Counted from the stretch's first letter, positions 17,761-27,198 are shown. The stretch: DNA of 29,747 bases from an uncultured Bacteroidales bacterium (GCA_949123685.1 CASBHZ010000036.1:1-29747), one strand, 5' to 3'. The notes: generated by a model from the sequence alone, not told the origin. Numbers and translations are program-made.

Positions 17761-17898
17761 AACGTTAATTTATTTCGCTTCAGAATCATAATAATGGATA
17801 ATTAGGTGTAAATAAAATTAGGGAACTGATAAATCAGTTTATTAAAGCGCAACAGGAAGAGCATGTCGGGAGACACGCTCTTCCTTATTTAAATTTTT
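17761..17898 (+). ncRNA. Candidate small RNA of about 140 nt
   Basis: The gap 17410-18053 has no coding frame but holds an ordered promoter, two hairpins and a U-rich end on the plus strand. Hairpin 1 is AACTGA-TAAA-TCAGTT (17824-17839). Hairpin 2 is the terminator-like stem at 17854-17885. The downstream genes are on the minus strand, so this is not a leader of a known gene. It does not show the conserved features of 4.5S, tmRNA or RNase P that I know. A short unrecognised peptide gene cannot be excluded. The remainder of the gap is AT-rich with nothing I can support. Confidence 0.35.
17854..17898 (+). terminator. Hairpin plus U-rich tail
   Basis: AGGAAGAGC (17854-17862) pairs perfectly with 17877-17885. 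After a 2x2 internal loop, GTC/GAC closes a GGGA tetraloop. TTATTTAAATTTTT follows at 17885-17898. On the minus strand the hairpin is not followed by U, so it acts for plus-strand transcription. Confidence 0.55.
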
Positions 17899-18053
17899 CA
17901 GGGCATTGGCTTACACGAACTTAAGGTCTTATGCAAATTTCGCCAAAACAACAGTCAAATTACAATTACAAAACTTAATCTTAACCGATATGCAATCAAC
18001 TTGCCACATGCAAAACTTGTTTAGGCACATCGCGAAGATTCTTAAGAAGCTAT

Positions 18054-19310
18054 TTAATCCAACAGTGACATCCAGAAATCTTTAAGTTCATCCCATTTCA
18101 CCAGACAACCTTTATCGGGAAGCGGAGATATATTACGTCCGTTAAGACGCAATGAAGCATAAACCTCTCCACTATCTCCCCGCAACAAAATTATAGCAAG
18201 ATTGGCAGCTAATGGAGTGATCTCCTGAACCTGCCATGTGTCAGCAAGGCTTTCGAAGTCATCTGTCATGACATAACATCCGGGTAATCTCATTAAAGAG
18301 AAAAGTGGAAGAAGCGTCTCGGCATGCCCGAAATATCCATGAGCCTTTATATCCCTAATATTCCCAAGGGCTGAATCGGCATCAGATATTATCCGATTTA
18401 GCAAAGGGGCTGTCGCCCTCCCTGCGATATCCGAAACCGGATTGACATTATTACGCAGATAATGAAGCACATTAGAGGCAATCCAACATTCCTTATATTC
18501 CTGCTCGCTCATAAACTCCGTAGTAGTTGCAGGCAGTCCCGACGCAAGATTCGCCTGAAGAAGTCCATACATGCTCATTGTAAGATGGCGCAGATGCTGC
18601 CGGTCATTTTCATATCCTTTTACAAAAAGCCGGCGCGCCGGTGCACTCGACACATGTTTTTTCAAAAAATCCTCATATACCGGTTTCCATTCTCCATTAT
18701 CGCGATATGAGGCATATGCCGTGTCGGTAACAAAACAGCGAAGCAAAGAATCGTTCTGCATTCCCGAAGAAGTGTAAAGTTCAACATGAGGATGGTGAAT
18801 TTCAAGCGAATGAAGGAATTGATACATCGTCATTATAACCCTCGGGACATAAGTAGATTTAGCATCAATTTTTCCATTACTGAAAAGATACGGAAGCATT
18901 GCCGACATATCGGTCCCAAGTTTTTGCTCCTCCCTTATCCCGACTTCCGACAGCAAGCCCCATCTTCCGTCTGTACGCATGGAAACCTCACGCAAGAGAG
19001 CAAGAAACTTCTCCCCTTGAGCAGTCAGCTTAGCTTTTGACTCTGCTGCTACAAGAGCTTTCGATATTTCATCAATCTTCTTAGGGGATGAAAGGAAACG
19101 CGCGCCATGTCTTGCAACATATCCCAAATACACAGGCTTCAAGGAATCACCCCAGGCTACAACCGAATCGCATCTTGAAAAATCATATGGCATCATCGAA
19201 CCGCTATAAATTGAGGGTTGACTTTTATATTTAACAGCAGAAATTCCCGGAAATGGAATCATTCCGAAGGCAACAATAGTCACGAATATATGTAAAAGCT
19301 TCTTTTTCAT
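18054..19310 (-). CDS. Secreted histidine acid phosphatase, MINPP-like
   Basis: 418 residues with a signal peptide (MKKKLLHIFVTIVAFGMIPF, cleavage likely near residue 25). The catalytic RHGAR lies at 67-71 (YVARHGARFLSS), His68 being the expected phosphohistidine. The proton-donor motif is HAE at 329-331 (GYFGHAETLLPL); the HAE form marks multiple inositol-polyphosphate phosphatases, whereas bacterial AppA-type phytases use HD. It probably removes phosphates from phytate or other inositol phosphates in the periplasm or vesicles, as known for Bacteroides MINPP enzymes; substrate is inferred from the family. It diverges from folD. A LacI-type gene lies downstream on the same strand. Confidence 0.82.
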   Translation of the reverse strand: MKKKLLHIFVTIVAFGMIPFPGISAVKYKSQPSIYSGSMMPYDFSRCDSVVAWGDSLKPVYLGYVARHGARFLSSPKKIDEISKALVAAESKAKLTAQGEKFLALLREVSMRTDGRWGLLSEVGIREEQKLGTDMSAMLPYLFSNGKIDAKSTYVPRVIMTMYQFLHSLEIHHPHVELYTSSGMQNDSLLRCFVTDTAYASYRDNGEWKPVYEDFLKKHVSSAPARRLFVKGYENDRQHLRHLTMSMYGLLQANLASGLPATTTEFMSEQEYKECWIASNVLHYLRNNVNPVSDIAGRATAPLLNRIISDADSALGNIRDIKAHGYFGHAETLLPLFSLMRLPGCYVMTDDFESLADTWQVQEITPLAANLAIILLRGDSGEVYASLRLNGRNISPLPDKGCLVKWDELKDFWMSLLD

Positions 19311-19320
19311 ATAAGAAATT

Positions 19321-19348
19321 TTGATTTACCGATTTTTTATTAATTTTG
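19321..19348 (+). promoter_or_regulatory. Predicted folD promoter
   Basis: TAATTTTG (19341-19348, followed by C) is a good -7 motif. TTG at 19321-19323 is 17 bases upstream, shorter than usual. Transcription would start near 19355, which rules out translation from the upstream end of the open frame at 19321. Confidence 0.45.
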
Positions 19349-19449
19349 CATTTTCAAACAAAACCCACACACCTCTTTATATAAAACAAGTTCGTATAAT
19401 GACAACAGTTTTATATAAAGAACAAATTTTTCATAAAAAATATTACCAC

Positions 19450-20331
19450 ATGACACTCATCGACGGAAAAAAGACAGCCGCTGACATAAAACAGGAAATA
19501 GCTGCCGAAGTAGCAGAAATGACCTCACGCGGCGAAAGGGCACCTCACCTTGCGGCAATCCTGGTCGGTCACGACGGAGGTTCGGAAACATATGTAGCCA
19601 ACAAGGTCAAAGCTTGTGGCGAATGCGGATTCACAAGCAGCCTGATCCGTTTCGAAGATGATGTCACCGAAGAGAGGATTATAGAGGAAATCAAACGCTT
19701 GAACGAAGACGACACCATCGACGGATTCATTGTCCAGCTGCCCCTCCCACGTCATATTGACGAGCAGAACATTATCCGCGCAATAGATCCGTCAAAAGAC
19801 GTGGACGGATTCCACCCCATCAATGTTGGGCGAATGTCTGTCGGATTATCAGGTTTCCTTCCTGCAACACCCGCCGGCATAATGCAGCTTCTTAAACGTT
19901 ATGGCGTGGAGACCAAAGGGAAACACGCAGTGGTGTTGGGAAGAAGCAACATAGTTGGCAAGCCCATGGCTTCGCTCCTGATGCAGAAAGCCAATCCAGG
20001 GAACTGCACGGTAACCGTTTGCCATTCGGCAACTCCCAATATCAAAGAGATCTGCCTGCAGGCAGACATAATAGTTGCCGCTCTCGGTCAGCCGGGATTT
20101 GTAACTGAAGATATGGTGAAACCCGGGGCAACCATCATTGATGTCGGGACTACCCGCGTAGCTGATGCTACCCGGAAGAGCGGCTGGAGACTGCGCGGAG
20201 ACGTAGACTTCGAGAATGTAGCTGAAAAGTGCGATTTCATCACTCCCGTACCGGGTGGTGTAGGACCTATGACGATATGCTCACTCATGATCAACACCCT
20301 GTTGGCGCGTAAGGAGAACCCTTATAAATGA
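19450..20331 (+). CDS. folD: Methylenetetrahydrofolate dehydrogenase/cyclohydrolase
   Basis: 293 residues, bifunctional: interconverts 5,10-methylene-, methenyl- and 10-formyl-tetrahydrofolate in the cytoplasm. The folate/active-site region is [19 protein letters not shown] with the catalytic Tyr48 and Lys52. [10 protein letters not shown] and [13 protein letters not shown] follow; the NADP-binding domain has [12 protein letters not shown], and PGGVGPMT is near the end. ATG 19450 (MTLIDGKK) matches the usual N-terminus; ATG 19399 would add 17 residues and the frame start at 19321 precedes the promoter. It supplies the cofactor used by ThyA encoded about 4 kb upstream. Confidence 0.96.
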   Translation: MTLIDGKKTAADIKQEIAAEVAEMTSRGERAPHLAAILVGHDGGSETYVANKVKACGECGFTSSLIRFEDDVTEERIIEEIKRLNEDDTIDGFIVQLPLPRHIDEQNIIRAIDPSKDVDGFHPINVGRMSVGLSGFLPATPAGIMQLLKRYGVETKGKHAVVLGRSNIVGKPMASLLMQKANPGNCTVTVCHSATPNIKEICLQADIIVAALGQPGFVTEDMVKPGATIIDVGTTRVADATRKSGWRLRGDVDFENVAEKCDFITPVPGGVGPMTICSLMINTLLARKENPYK

Positions 20332-20376
20332 CAAATTCCGTCATACGGTTGTTATAGATGTAAATAGACCCCAAAT

Positions 20377-20424
20377 CCGAAAACTGAAACCGATATCTGA
20401 AAACTGATATCTGAAAACCGAAAA
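20377..20424 (+). repeat. Heptanucleotide tandem repeat upstream of topA
   Basis: Seven consecutive units follow the consensus CYGAWAW: CCGAAAA, CTGAAA (one base short), CCGATAT, CTGAAAA, CTGATAT, CTGAAAA, CCGAAAA. The array ends 25 bases before the topA start, in the folD-topA gap. Such arrays can gain or lose units during replication. Confidence 0.7.
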
Positions 20425-20449
20425 CTAAAGCTGTTTAATACACTTCTTC

Positions 20450-22771
20450 ATGAAGAATCTTGTGATAGTCGAGTCTCCGGCAAAAGCGAAGACAATAGAA
20501 AAATTTTTAGGCAAAGACTTCAAGGTGATGTCAAGCTACGGACACATCCGCGACCTGAAGAAAAAAGGGATGAGCGTGGAAGTGGAATCCGACTTCTCTC
20601 CGCTGTATGAAATCCCTGCGGAAAAGAAGGAACTTGTCAAGCAACTTAAGGCTGCTGCCAAACAAGCTGACACCGTATGGCTCGCTTCCGATGAAGACCG
20701 TGAAGGAGAGGCTATTGCATGGCATTTATATGAAGTGTTGGAGTTAAAACCGGACAACACACAACGCATCGTTTTTCACGAGATAACCAAGCCTGCAATC
20801 ATTCATGCCATAGAGAATCCACGCTCTATAGATATTGACAGGGTTAACGCCCAGCAGGCAAGGCGAGTGCTCGACCGCATCGTAGGCTTTGAATTAAGTC
20901 CTATTTTATGGAAGAAAATTAAACCGGCGCTTTCGGCGGGACGTGTGCAAAGCGTTGCCGTGAGACTCATATGCGAACGCGAAAAAGAGGTTGAAGCTTT
21001 CAAACCGGAACCTTTCTTCCGTGTCAACGCCGTCTTCACCCTCCCTTCCGGAGAGACTTTCAAGGCTGAACTTAAACGACGCATAGATTCGGAAAAGGAG
21101 GCTCTCGCATTTCTTGAAACATGCAAGTCAGCAGGATTCTCGGTTTCCGATTTGAGCATAAAGCCTGTGAAACGTGCACCGGCACCACCTTTCACCACAT
21201 CCACCCTGCAGCAAGAAGCGGGGAAACGGCTCGGCTTCTCAGTCAACGCCACCATGCGCATAGCTCAGAAGCTGTATGAAGACGGACGCATAACATACAT
21301 GCGTACAGACTCTACCAACTTGTCTGAGCTTGCCATAAAAGACATTTCGGCAGCGATTGTTTCTGAATATGGGAATGATTTCGTAAAAGTGCGCCATTAC
21401 CACACCAACTCGAAAGGCGCCCAGGAAGCGCACGAAGCAATCAGACCTACATATATATCAAACAGTTCCATACCCGGAACTCCTCAAGAACAGAAGCTGT
21501 ACGACCTTATATGGAAACGCGCCGTGGCTTCGCAGATGAGTGACGCCCTGCTTGAAAAAACCAACGTGGACATAGCCGTAAGCGGTTCTGCCGAAGAGTT
21601 TAGGGCTGAAGGTGAAGTAGTGAAATTCGAGGGATTCATGAAAGCTTGGAAAATAGACTCCGATTCCACATCTTTCACCCGTTTGCCACACTTAAAGGCA
21701 GGAGAAACGCTCCTTAACAAAGAGATAACCGCCACACAACGCTTCACAATGCCTCCGGCAAGATACACCGAAGCATCTTTGGTGAAAAAGATGGAGGACC
21801 TTGGAATCGGGCGTCCGTCAACATATGCCCCTACCATTTCCACGATACAAAGCCGCGATTATATACGTCATGGCGAGAAAGAAGGCACACCCAGACCATA
21901 TGACATCCTTTCTCTCGTCAATGGCGACATTAAAAAGGAAACACTGACTGAAAACAGCGGTAGTGAGAAAGGCAAACTCGTGCCAACGGATGTTGGCATG
22001 GTAGTAAACGAGTTCCTGACACAGTATTTCCCGGACATACTCGACTATAATTTCACTGCTCGCGTAGAAGAGAAATTCGATGAAATTGCAGAAGGCAAAC
22101 TGGGTTGGAAGAATGAAATGGCGGATTTCTACACTCAATTTCATCCTTCAATCACAAAAGTTGACTCCATGCGTCTTGAACATAAGGTAGGCGAACGAAT
22201 CCTCGGCACCGACCCCAAATCCGGCAAACCGGTTTCAGTCAAAATCGGACGCTTCGGACCTGTTGTGCAAATCGGTGACGCGGCAGATGAGGAAAAGCCT
22301 CAATTTGCAAGTCTTCTTGAAGGACAGAGCATTCAAGACATAACACTTGCCGATGCACTCAAGCTATTTGAGCTTCCGCGTAAGGTAGGAACATTCGACG
22401 GCAAAGACGTCACGGCTGCAATAGGGAGGTTCGGTCCGTATATACATTATGAAAAAATGTTCGTGTCCATCCCTAAAGATATGGCACCGCAAACAATAAC
22501 CCTTGATGAAGCCATTGCTCTGATAGAAGCAAAAAAAGAAGCCGAAGCCAACAGGCTAATCAAGGAGTTCCCGGAAATGCCCGGATTAGAAGTGCTGAAC
22601 GGACGTTTCGGACCATATATTGCATATAAAAAGGAAGGGGCAAAGAAAGCGACAAACTATAAAATACCCAAAGGCACAGATCCTGCATCCCTCACCCTTG
22701 AAGAGATAAAGGGCTTGATGGAGAAACAGGATGCAGCTCCTGCCAAGAAGACCCGAACCCGCAAGAAATAG
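20450..22771 (+). CDS. topA: DNA topoisomerase I (type IA)
   Basis: 773 residues. It relaxes negative supercoils by cutting one strand. The TOPRIM domain opens with LVIVESPAKAKTIEKFLG and contains WLASDEDREGEAIAWHL, the metal-binding DxDxE region. The strand-cleaving tyrosine is Tyr283 in GRITYMRTDSTNLS. ALSAGRVQSVAVRLICERE and HEAIRPT are conserved core sites. The C-terminus has three topoisomerase C-terminal repeats (each with a GRFGP core: KIGRFGPVVQIG, IGRFGPYIHYEK, LNGRFGPYIAYKK) instead of C4 zinc fingers, and ends in a Lys/Arg tail (KKTRTRKK). It probably shares a transcript with folD, 118 bases upstream, since no separate promoter motif is evident. Confidence 0.96.
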   Translation: MKNLVIVESPAKAKTIEKFLGKDFKVMSSYGHIRDLKKKGMSVEVESDFSPLYEIPAEKKELVKQLKAAAKQADTVWLASDEDREGEAIAWHLYEVLELKPDNTQRIVFHEITKPAIIHAIENPRSIDIDRVNAQQARRVLDRIVGFELSPILWKKIKPALSAGRVQSVAVRLICEREKEVEAFKPEPFFRVNAVFTLPSGETFKAELKRRIDSEKEALAFLETCKSAGFSVSDLSIKPVKRAPAPPFTTSTLQQEAGKRLGFSVNATMRIAQKLYEDGRITYMRTDSTNLSELAIKDISAAIVSEYGNDFVKVRHYHTNSKGAQEAHEAIRPTYISNSSIPGTPQEQKLYDLIWKRAVASQMSDALLEKTNVDIAVSGSAEEFRAEGEVVKFEGFMKAWKIDSDSTSFTRLPHLKAGETLLNKEITATQRFTMPPARYTEASLVKKMEDLGIGRPSTYAPTISTIQSRDYIRHGEKEGTPRPYDILSLVNGDIKKETLTENSGSEKGKLVPTDVGMVVNEFLTQYFPDILDYNFTARVEEKFDEIAEGKLGWKNEMADFYTQFHPSITKVDSMRLEHKVGERILGTDPKSGKPVSVKIGRFGPVVQIGDAADEEKPQFASLLEGQSIQDITLADALKLFELPRKVGTFDGKDVTAAIGRFGPYIHYEKMFVSIPKDMAPQTITLDEAIALIEAKKEAEANRLIKEFPEMPGLEVLNGRFGPYIAYKKEGAKKATNYKIPKGTDPASLTLEEIKGLMEKQDAAPAKKTRTRKK

Positions 22772-22804
22772 TTCGCCCTCACCTTTCAGAAGCCTTTAAA
22801 CCTA

Positions 22805-22845
22805 AGTTACAGCGGATTTGTTATAGTGACAAATCCGCTGTAACT
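22805..22845 (+). promoter_or_regulatory. Perfect 17-bp hairpin abutting the AsmA-like start codon
   Basis: The arms 22805-22821 and 22829-22845 are exact reverse complements with a 7-base loop (TATAGTG). The last base of the stem is immediately followed by ATG 22846. It begins 33 bases after the topA stop. It may serve as the 3' end of the topA mRNA or as a structure controlling access to the next start codon; no U tract follows, so classic termination is unlikely. Confidence 0.6.
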
Positions 22846-25800
22846 ATGTCTGAACTAAACGAAAATAAAAAAAGTAAATCTCAGGAACATTCTCGCGGCA
22901 ATAATACGGTGGCAAAAGCCGGAATTATTATCGCGGGAGTGGTAGGGGGCATACTGCTTTTGATCGTCTGTGCCTTATGCGCGGCGACATGGTATCTGAC
23001 ACCGGAGCGTCTCTCCAAAATCATAAACACGGAAATAAATAAGCAGCTAAATGCCAAAGTGACAGCCTCCAACATCAATTTCACTTTATGGTCCTCCTTT
23101 CCCGAGCTTTGCATAAACATAGACTCCCTTAAAATCACAAGTTATTCTCTCAACGGAATCTCACCCGCCATACGCAAGCAGTTGCCACAAAATGCTGACC
23201 TACTTGCCACGACCGGAAAAGTGCAGGGCAGCGCCAACATAATCAAGCTATTAAAAAAACAAATCTGGATCAAAGAGTTGAAAATTGATTCACTCAACCT
23301 CAATCTCGTTACTGTATCCGACTCCATTTCCAACTTCAACATACTGAAAAATCAAGAAAAGCCAACTAAGATCCCTTATTTTACAGCTAAGAAAATATCT
23401 ATTGAAAACAATGCCAAAATAAATATATACGATCACCGCAAACAGACAGAGGTCGACATGCGTCTTTCAAATACTTCCCTATTGCGTTCTGACTCTTCCA
23501 ACAATTCGTATGTATTATCGGGCAAAGGCAGGATAAATGCTTCTCAGTATGGTCCGGTTGTCTCTGAATTACCTTTCAGTATTTCGGGAGAAACCAATTT
23601 AGAGTTCGATCCGTTTCGAATGAATCTTGCAGGTTACAGTATTAGCCTTGGCAACATTTCGGGCACAATAGATGCTGAAATTCAAGCAAATGACAAACCA
23701 GAACTGAAAAGTATGTCTTGTAAGATTGACAATTTCAATCCATCAACACTATTGCAATATTTCCCCAAGATACAGATTAAAATACCGGAAGGCATCAAAC
23801 AGGGAATCATTGTCAACGCATCAGCAAAGCTGAAAACGCCTTACGACATTTCATCAAAACGATTGCCATCCATGATAATAAATTGCAATATGCTTAATGG
23901 TGAAATATCTTATGTCGCTTCCAATAAACACACATACACATTAAGACACTCGGACATTAAAAGTTTAGTGGCATTAAACGGTAGTCATCCCGATTCATCA
24001 TATGTAATCATATACCCTTTCACGCTAAAAGGAGAAGGCACAGACCTACAGATTAGAGCACATGCGTCAAACCTATTCAACGACCCCGGAATCCGTCTGG
24101 CAATGAAAGGGACGGCTGATACCGGATTGGCAAATAGGCTCGTGAAGCCATTACGCCATTATAACCTCAAAGGCTTAATCGAATGCGATGCTCTCCTTGA
24201 CTTCAATGTTTCAGACATCAGCCGAGAAATCCTTGAGAAGATAATGATTAACGGAGATGTGGCGTTACAAAATTACAATCTTAAACTCCCTTCAACCGGA
24301 CTATGCGTAGCCGGAGAAAAACTCCATATTAATTTTGGAGGCAAATCCACTGAAATAACTGATAAAATTATAGAGAACGGCATATTTGATGTAAAAATAA
24401 ATGCACCTGAAATACACTTCAATACAAATGGTTATGACATAAATGTCTCAAATCTCGACATGTCAGGTGTAATAACGGAAAACCATCGAATAAGGCTCTC
24501 TGATATTCCTTCGTCACTCCCATATGATGTAAATCTAAAGGCTTCATCAATCAATATGGCAAATGAACGGGACTCAATAAGATTATCTGTGAAGGACTTT
24601 GCAATAAAAGGGAAGGTCAATACCCGTCCCGGACAAGCATATGCCCATAAATTCGCGATCGAGACAACATGCGGATCTGTAAAAGCCACAACTGGCAGAA
24701 CCAGGATAAGCATGAAAGATATAACTTCACGATTCTCGGCTTCGGAAATGAAAAAAAATATCATCCCCCTTAAATATGCCATTCCCCAAGAATGGACGGC
24801 AGACAGGCACAGCCTAAATTTTATTGACCATTCTCCCGAATACCTGAAATTAAACCTCAACAAAAAGATATTTGACATAATCCGCAAGTGGGAAGCAGGA
24901 GTATCAATAAAAGCTGAAAGCGGCACAATATTAAATCCTGCGCTACCATTGCGCAACGGATTCGCAAACCTTGACATTGAGGCATCCTTCGACTCCATAA
25001 AGCTAAATGGCATTAACTTCAACTCGCAAGATACCAGACTCAAAGCCACAGGCAAAGTATCTAATCTCAGACAATTCCTCACATCGGAATCCATCGCGCC
25101 ATTGCATCTCGCTCTAAATGTAGATATGGACACGATCAGGATAAATCAGTTATGCGGCGCATATAATCACGGACTGAAGCTGACTCACGGCCCTGCCGCC
25201 TCAATATTGACCGTTATACCTGACACCCTCACATCTTCCGATACAATCTCTCTTATGATTCCACGAAACATTATTGCCGACATAAAAGCTTCTGCAATGA
25301 TGACTCAATACACCAACCTATATCTCCACAACCTGTCGACAGCTGTTTCTCTCCGCAATGGAATTTTAAAAGTTAAAGATCTTGATGTGTCTTCTAATTT
25401 CGGGGCACTAAAATTCAATTTTGAATACGACACATCCGACATTCAGAGGTTGGCAATGAAAATGCAGATGAATCTTGACAATGTAAATCTTGTTAACTTC
25501 TTTAGCAATTTCCACACCCTCCTCCTCATGATGCCACAAATGAGAAACCTCAAAGGAAACATTTCGACAGGAGTGGATGCAAAAATGCTCCTCTTCCCAA
25601 ATATGTATATCAATATGCCCTCAATATGGGCTGACATGAATGTGAAAGGCAATAACATGATGCTACGTCAGGATCCTTTTATACGCCGCATAACAAAAAT
25701 GATGCTCATACCTGATTCTGAATACATCCGGCTTGCCGACATGGACATACATGCATCCGTTCACGACAATCTCGTGGAAGTATATCCTTTCGATATAAGT

Positions 25801-26106
25801 TTTGACCGCTATCGGATGAAGTTCGGAGGGCTCAACAACTTCGATGGTGACATGTACTATCATCTGGGAGTAAACAAGTCCCCTATTCCGTTCCCTTTCG
25901 GGATAAACATAATCGGCAAATTCAAGCATCCGGAAATAAAATTCGGAGGTGTAACTTTAAAAATAAGGAAAGGGGAAGAAATAACGTCTTCAGTAATGGA
26001 TAACAAGCATATTAACCTTATGCTCAGACTAAAACTCCTCATTCGCGAAATGATAGAAAAGGCTGCCGAAGCTGACACCACCCCTGAGTCTTTCTACACC
26101 TATTAG
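22846..26106 (+). CDS. AsmA-like inner-membrane/periplasmic protein
   Basis: 1086 residues. A cytoplasmic N-terminus rich in polar residues precedes one transmembrane helix (AGIIIAGVVGGILLLIVCAL, about 26-47). Immediately after, WYLTPERLSKIINTEINKQL and INFTLWSSFPELCINIDSL are the characteristic AsmA N-terminal strands. The remainder is a very long beta-rich periplasmic region with repeated DSLxL and LSN-type strands, ending near GKFKHPEIKFGGVTLKIR. AsmA-like proteins are large bridge-like or lipid-handling envelope proteins; those of E. coli act in phospholipid transport to the outer membrane. A role in glycerophospholipid trafficking is inferred. ATG 22846 directly follows a 17-bp hairpin; GTG 22909 is an alternative start that still precedes the helix. 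Confidence 0.85.
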   Translation: MSELNENKKSKSQEHSRGNNTVAKAGIIIAGVVGGILLLIVCALCAATWYLTPERLSKIINTEINKQLNAKVTASNINFTLWSSFPELCINIDSLKITSYSLNGISPAIRKQLPQNADLLATTGKVQGSANIIKLLKKQIWIKELKIDSLNLNLVTVSDSISNFNILKNQEKPTKIPYFTAKKISIENNAKINIYDHRKQTEVDMRLSNTSLLRSDSSNNSYVLSGKGRINASQYGPVVSELPFSISGETNLEFDPFRMNLAGYSISLGNISGTIDAEIQANDKPELKSMSCKIDNFNPSTLLQYFPKIQIKIPEGIKQGIIVNASAKLKTPYDISSKRLPSMIINCNMLNGEISYVASNKHTYTLRHSDIKSLVALNGSHPDSSYVIIYPFTLKGEGTDLQIRAHASNLFNDPGIRLAMKGTADTGLANRLVKPLRHYNLKGLIECDALLDFNVSDISREILEKIMINGDVALQNYNLKLPSTGLCVAGEKLHINFGGKSTEITDKIIENGIFDVKINAPEIHFNTNGYDINVSNLDMSGVITENHRIRLSDIPSSLPYDVNLKASSINMANERDSIRLSVKDFAIKGKVNTRPGQAYAHKFAIETTCGSVKATTGRTRISMKDITSRFSASEMKKNIIPLKYAIPQEWTADRHSLNFIDHSPEYLKLNLNKKIFDIIRKWEAGVSIKAESGTILNPALPLRNGFANLDIEASFDSIKLNGINFNSQDTRLKATGKVSNLRQFLTSESIAPLHLALNVDMDTIRINQLCGAYNHGLKLTHGPAASILTVIPDTLTSSDTISLMIPRNIIADIKASAMMTQYTNLYLHNLSTAVSLRNGILKVKDLDVSSNFGALKFNFEYDTSDIQRLAMKMQMNLDNVNLVNFFSNFHTLLLMMPQMRNLKGNISTGVDAKMLLFPNMYINMPSIWADMNVKGNNMMLRQDPFIRRITKMMLIPDSEYIRLADMDIHASVHDNLVEVYPFDISFDRYRMKFGGLNNFDGDMYYHLGVNKSPIPFPFGINIIGKFKHPEIKFGGVTLKIRKGEEITSSVMDNKHINLMLRLKLLIREMIEKAAEADTTPESFYTY

Positions 26107-26123
26107 AAACTACAGTGCTTACC

Positions 26124-26149
26124 ATTGAAGTTGTTTAAACAACTTCAAT
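26124..26149. terminator. 26-base perfect palindrome after the AsmA-like gene
   Basis: ATTGAAGTTGTTT is followed directly by its reverse complement, 17 bases after the stop codon. As RNA it would form a stem of about 11 bp with a tight AU loop. There is no U tract, so it is either a weak terminator/3' stabiliser or a binding site for a dimeric protein. Confidence 0.4.
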
Positions 26150-26274
26150 ATCGGTCATTGAAAAATGAGATGAAAATGTTGAAAATTTATCTACAATTTG
26201 TGAATTTAGCTTCAAAAATTTACAAAAAATAACTAACTTTACATCTCATTTAACCAATAGTCACCATTTTCGAA

Positions 26275-27198
26275 ATGACATCCGAGATCTATCATGTACC
26301 CGCGCTCCTTGAGGATTCAATCAACGGATTGAACATCAAACCAAACGGAATCTACGCCGATATAACATTCGGCGGTGGCGGACACTCTCGTGCCATTCTC
26401 GAAAACCTGGGTGCAGACGGACATCTTTTCGGTTTTGACCGCGATTTGGATGCCCTCAAGAACGCTCCCGACGACTCCCGATTTACATTTGTACATTCCA
26501 ACTTCAGATACATCACAAACTTCATGAGGTATCACGGCGTGAAGCATCTTGACGGAATCATTGCCGACCTTGGAGTCTCATTCCATCACTTCGACGATGC
26601 CGAAAGGGGATTCTCTTTCCGCACAGACGCTCACCTCGATATGAGAATGAGCAGGAATGCTCCCACCACGGCTGCCATAATCGCAGACACATACACAGGA
26701 GAACAGCTTGAAGGATTATTCCGTGCCTTTACGGATCTCAAAAGACCAAGGAAAGTGGCGGAAGCGATCTTGAAAGCAAGAGCCGTCAACCCGATCGACA
26801 CAACATTCCGTCTTGCCGATGCCGTAAGGTGTGCCATCAATCCGAAGTCTGAGAAAAAAGAGCTTGCACAGGTATTCCAGGCATTCCGCATAGAGGTAAA
26901 CGGGGAAATGGAGGCTTTAAAGCGACTGCTTAACGACTCTTCCAAAGTGTTAAAGCCAGGAGGAAGATTAGCCATTATCACATATCATTCCATTGAAGAC
27001 CGCATAGTGAAGAATTTCATGAAGACGGGAAACATAGAAGGGAAAGAGGAGAAAGACTTTTTCGGGCGAACCCACTCACCGTGGAAGATAATAACCCGCT
27101 CACCTATCGTCCCCTCGGAAGAAGAAATTGAACGCAACCCGCGTTCGCGCTCGGCAAAACTCAGAATCGCAGAATTAGCAGCAGACATAAACTCATAG
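26275..27198 (+). CDS. rsmH: 16S rRNA (cytosine-1402-N4)-methyltransferase
   Basis: 307 residues (also called mraW). It methylates C1402 of 16S rRNA in the P-site. The N-terminus YHVPALLEDSINGL and the SAM-binding loop YADITFGGGGHSRAIL are typical. They are followed by LDGIIADLGVSFHHFDDAERGFSF, LDMRMSR, and the late site YHSIEDRIVKNF. It opens the division/cell-wall cluster, followed by an ftsL-like gene 12 bases away. mraZ, which often precedes rsmH, is absent: the gene upstream encodes the AsmA-like protein. A weak -7-like TAACTTTA is at 26234-26241 without a clear -33 element. Confidence 0.96.
   Translation: MTSEIYHVPALLEDSINGLNIKPNGIYADITFGGGGHSRAILENLGADGHLFGFDRDLDALKNAPDDSRFTFVHSNFRYITNFMRYHGVKHLDGIIADLGVSFHHFDDAERGFSFRTDAHLDMRMSRNAPTTAAIIADTYTGEQLEGLFRAFTDLKRPRKVAEAILKARAVNPIDTTFRLADAVRCAINPKSEKKELAQVFQAFRIEVNGEMEALKRLLNDSSKVLKPGGRLAIITYHSIEDRIVKNFMKTGNIEGKEEKDFFGRTHSPWKIITRSPIVPSEEEIERNPRSRSAKLRIAELAADINS

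Noticed and set aside
19321..19449. N-terminal extension of FolD
   Set aside because: It covers the predicted promoter and adds residues not seen in the family.
24432..25133. 233-residue minus-strand frame inside the AsmA-like gene
   Set aside because: Shadow of a long beta-rich coding region, with no domain, promoter or neighbour on that strand.
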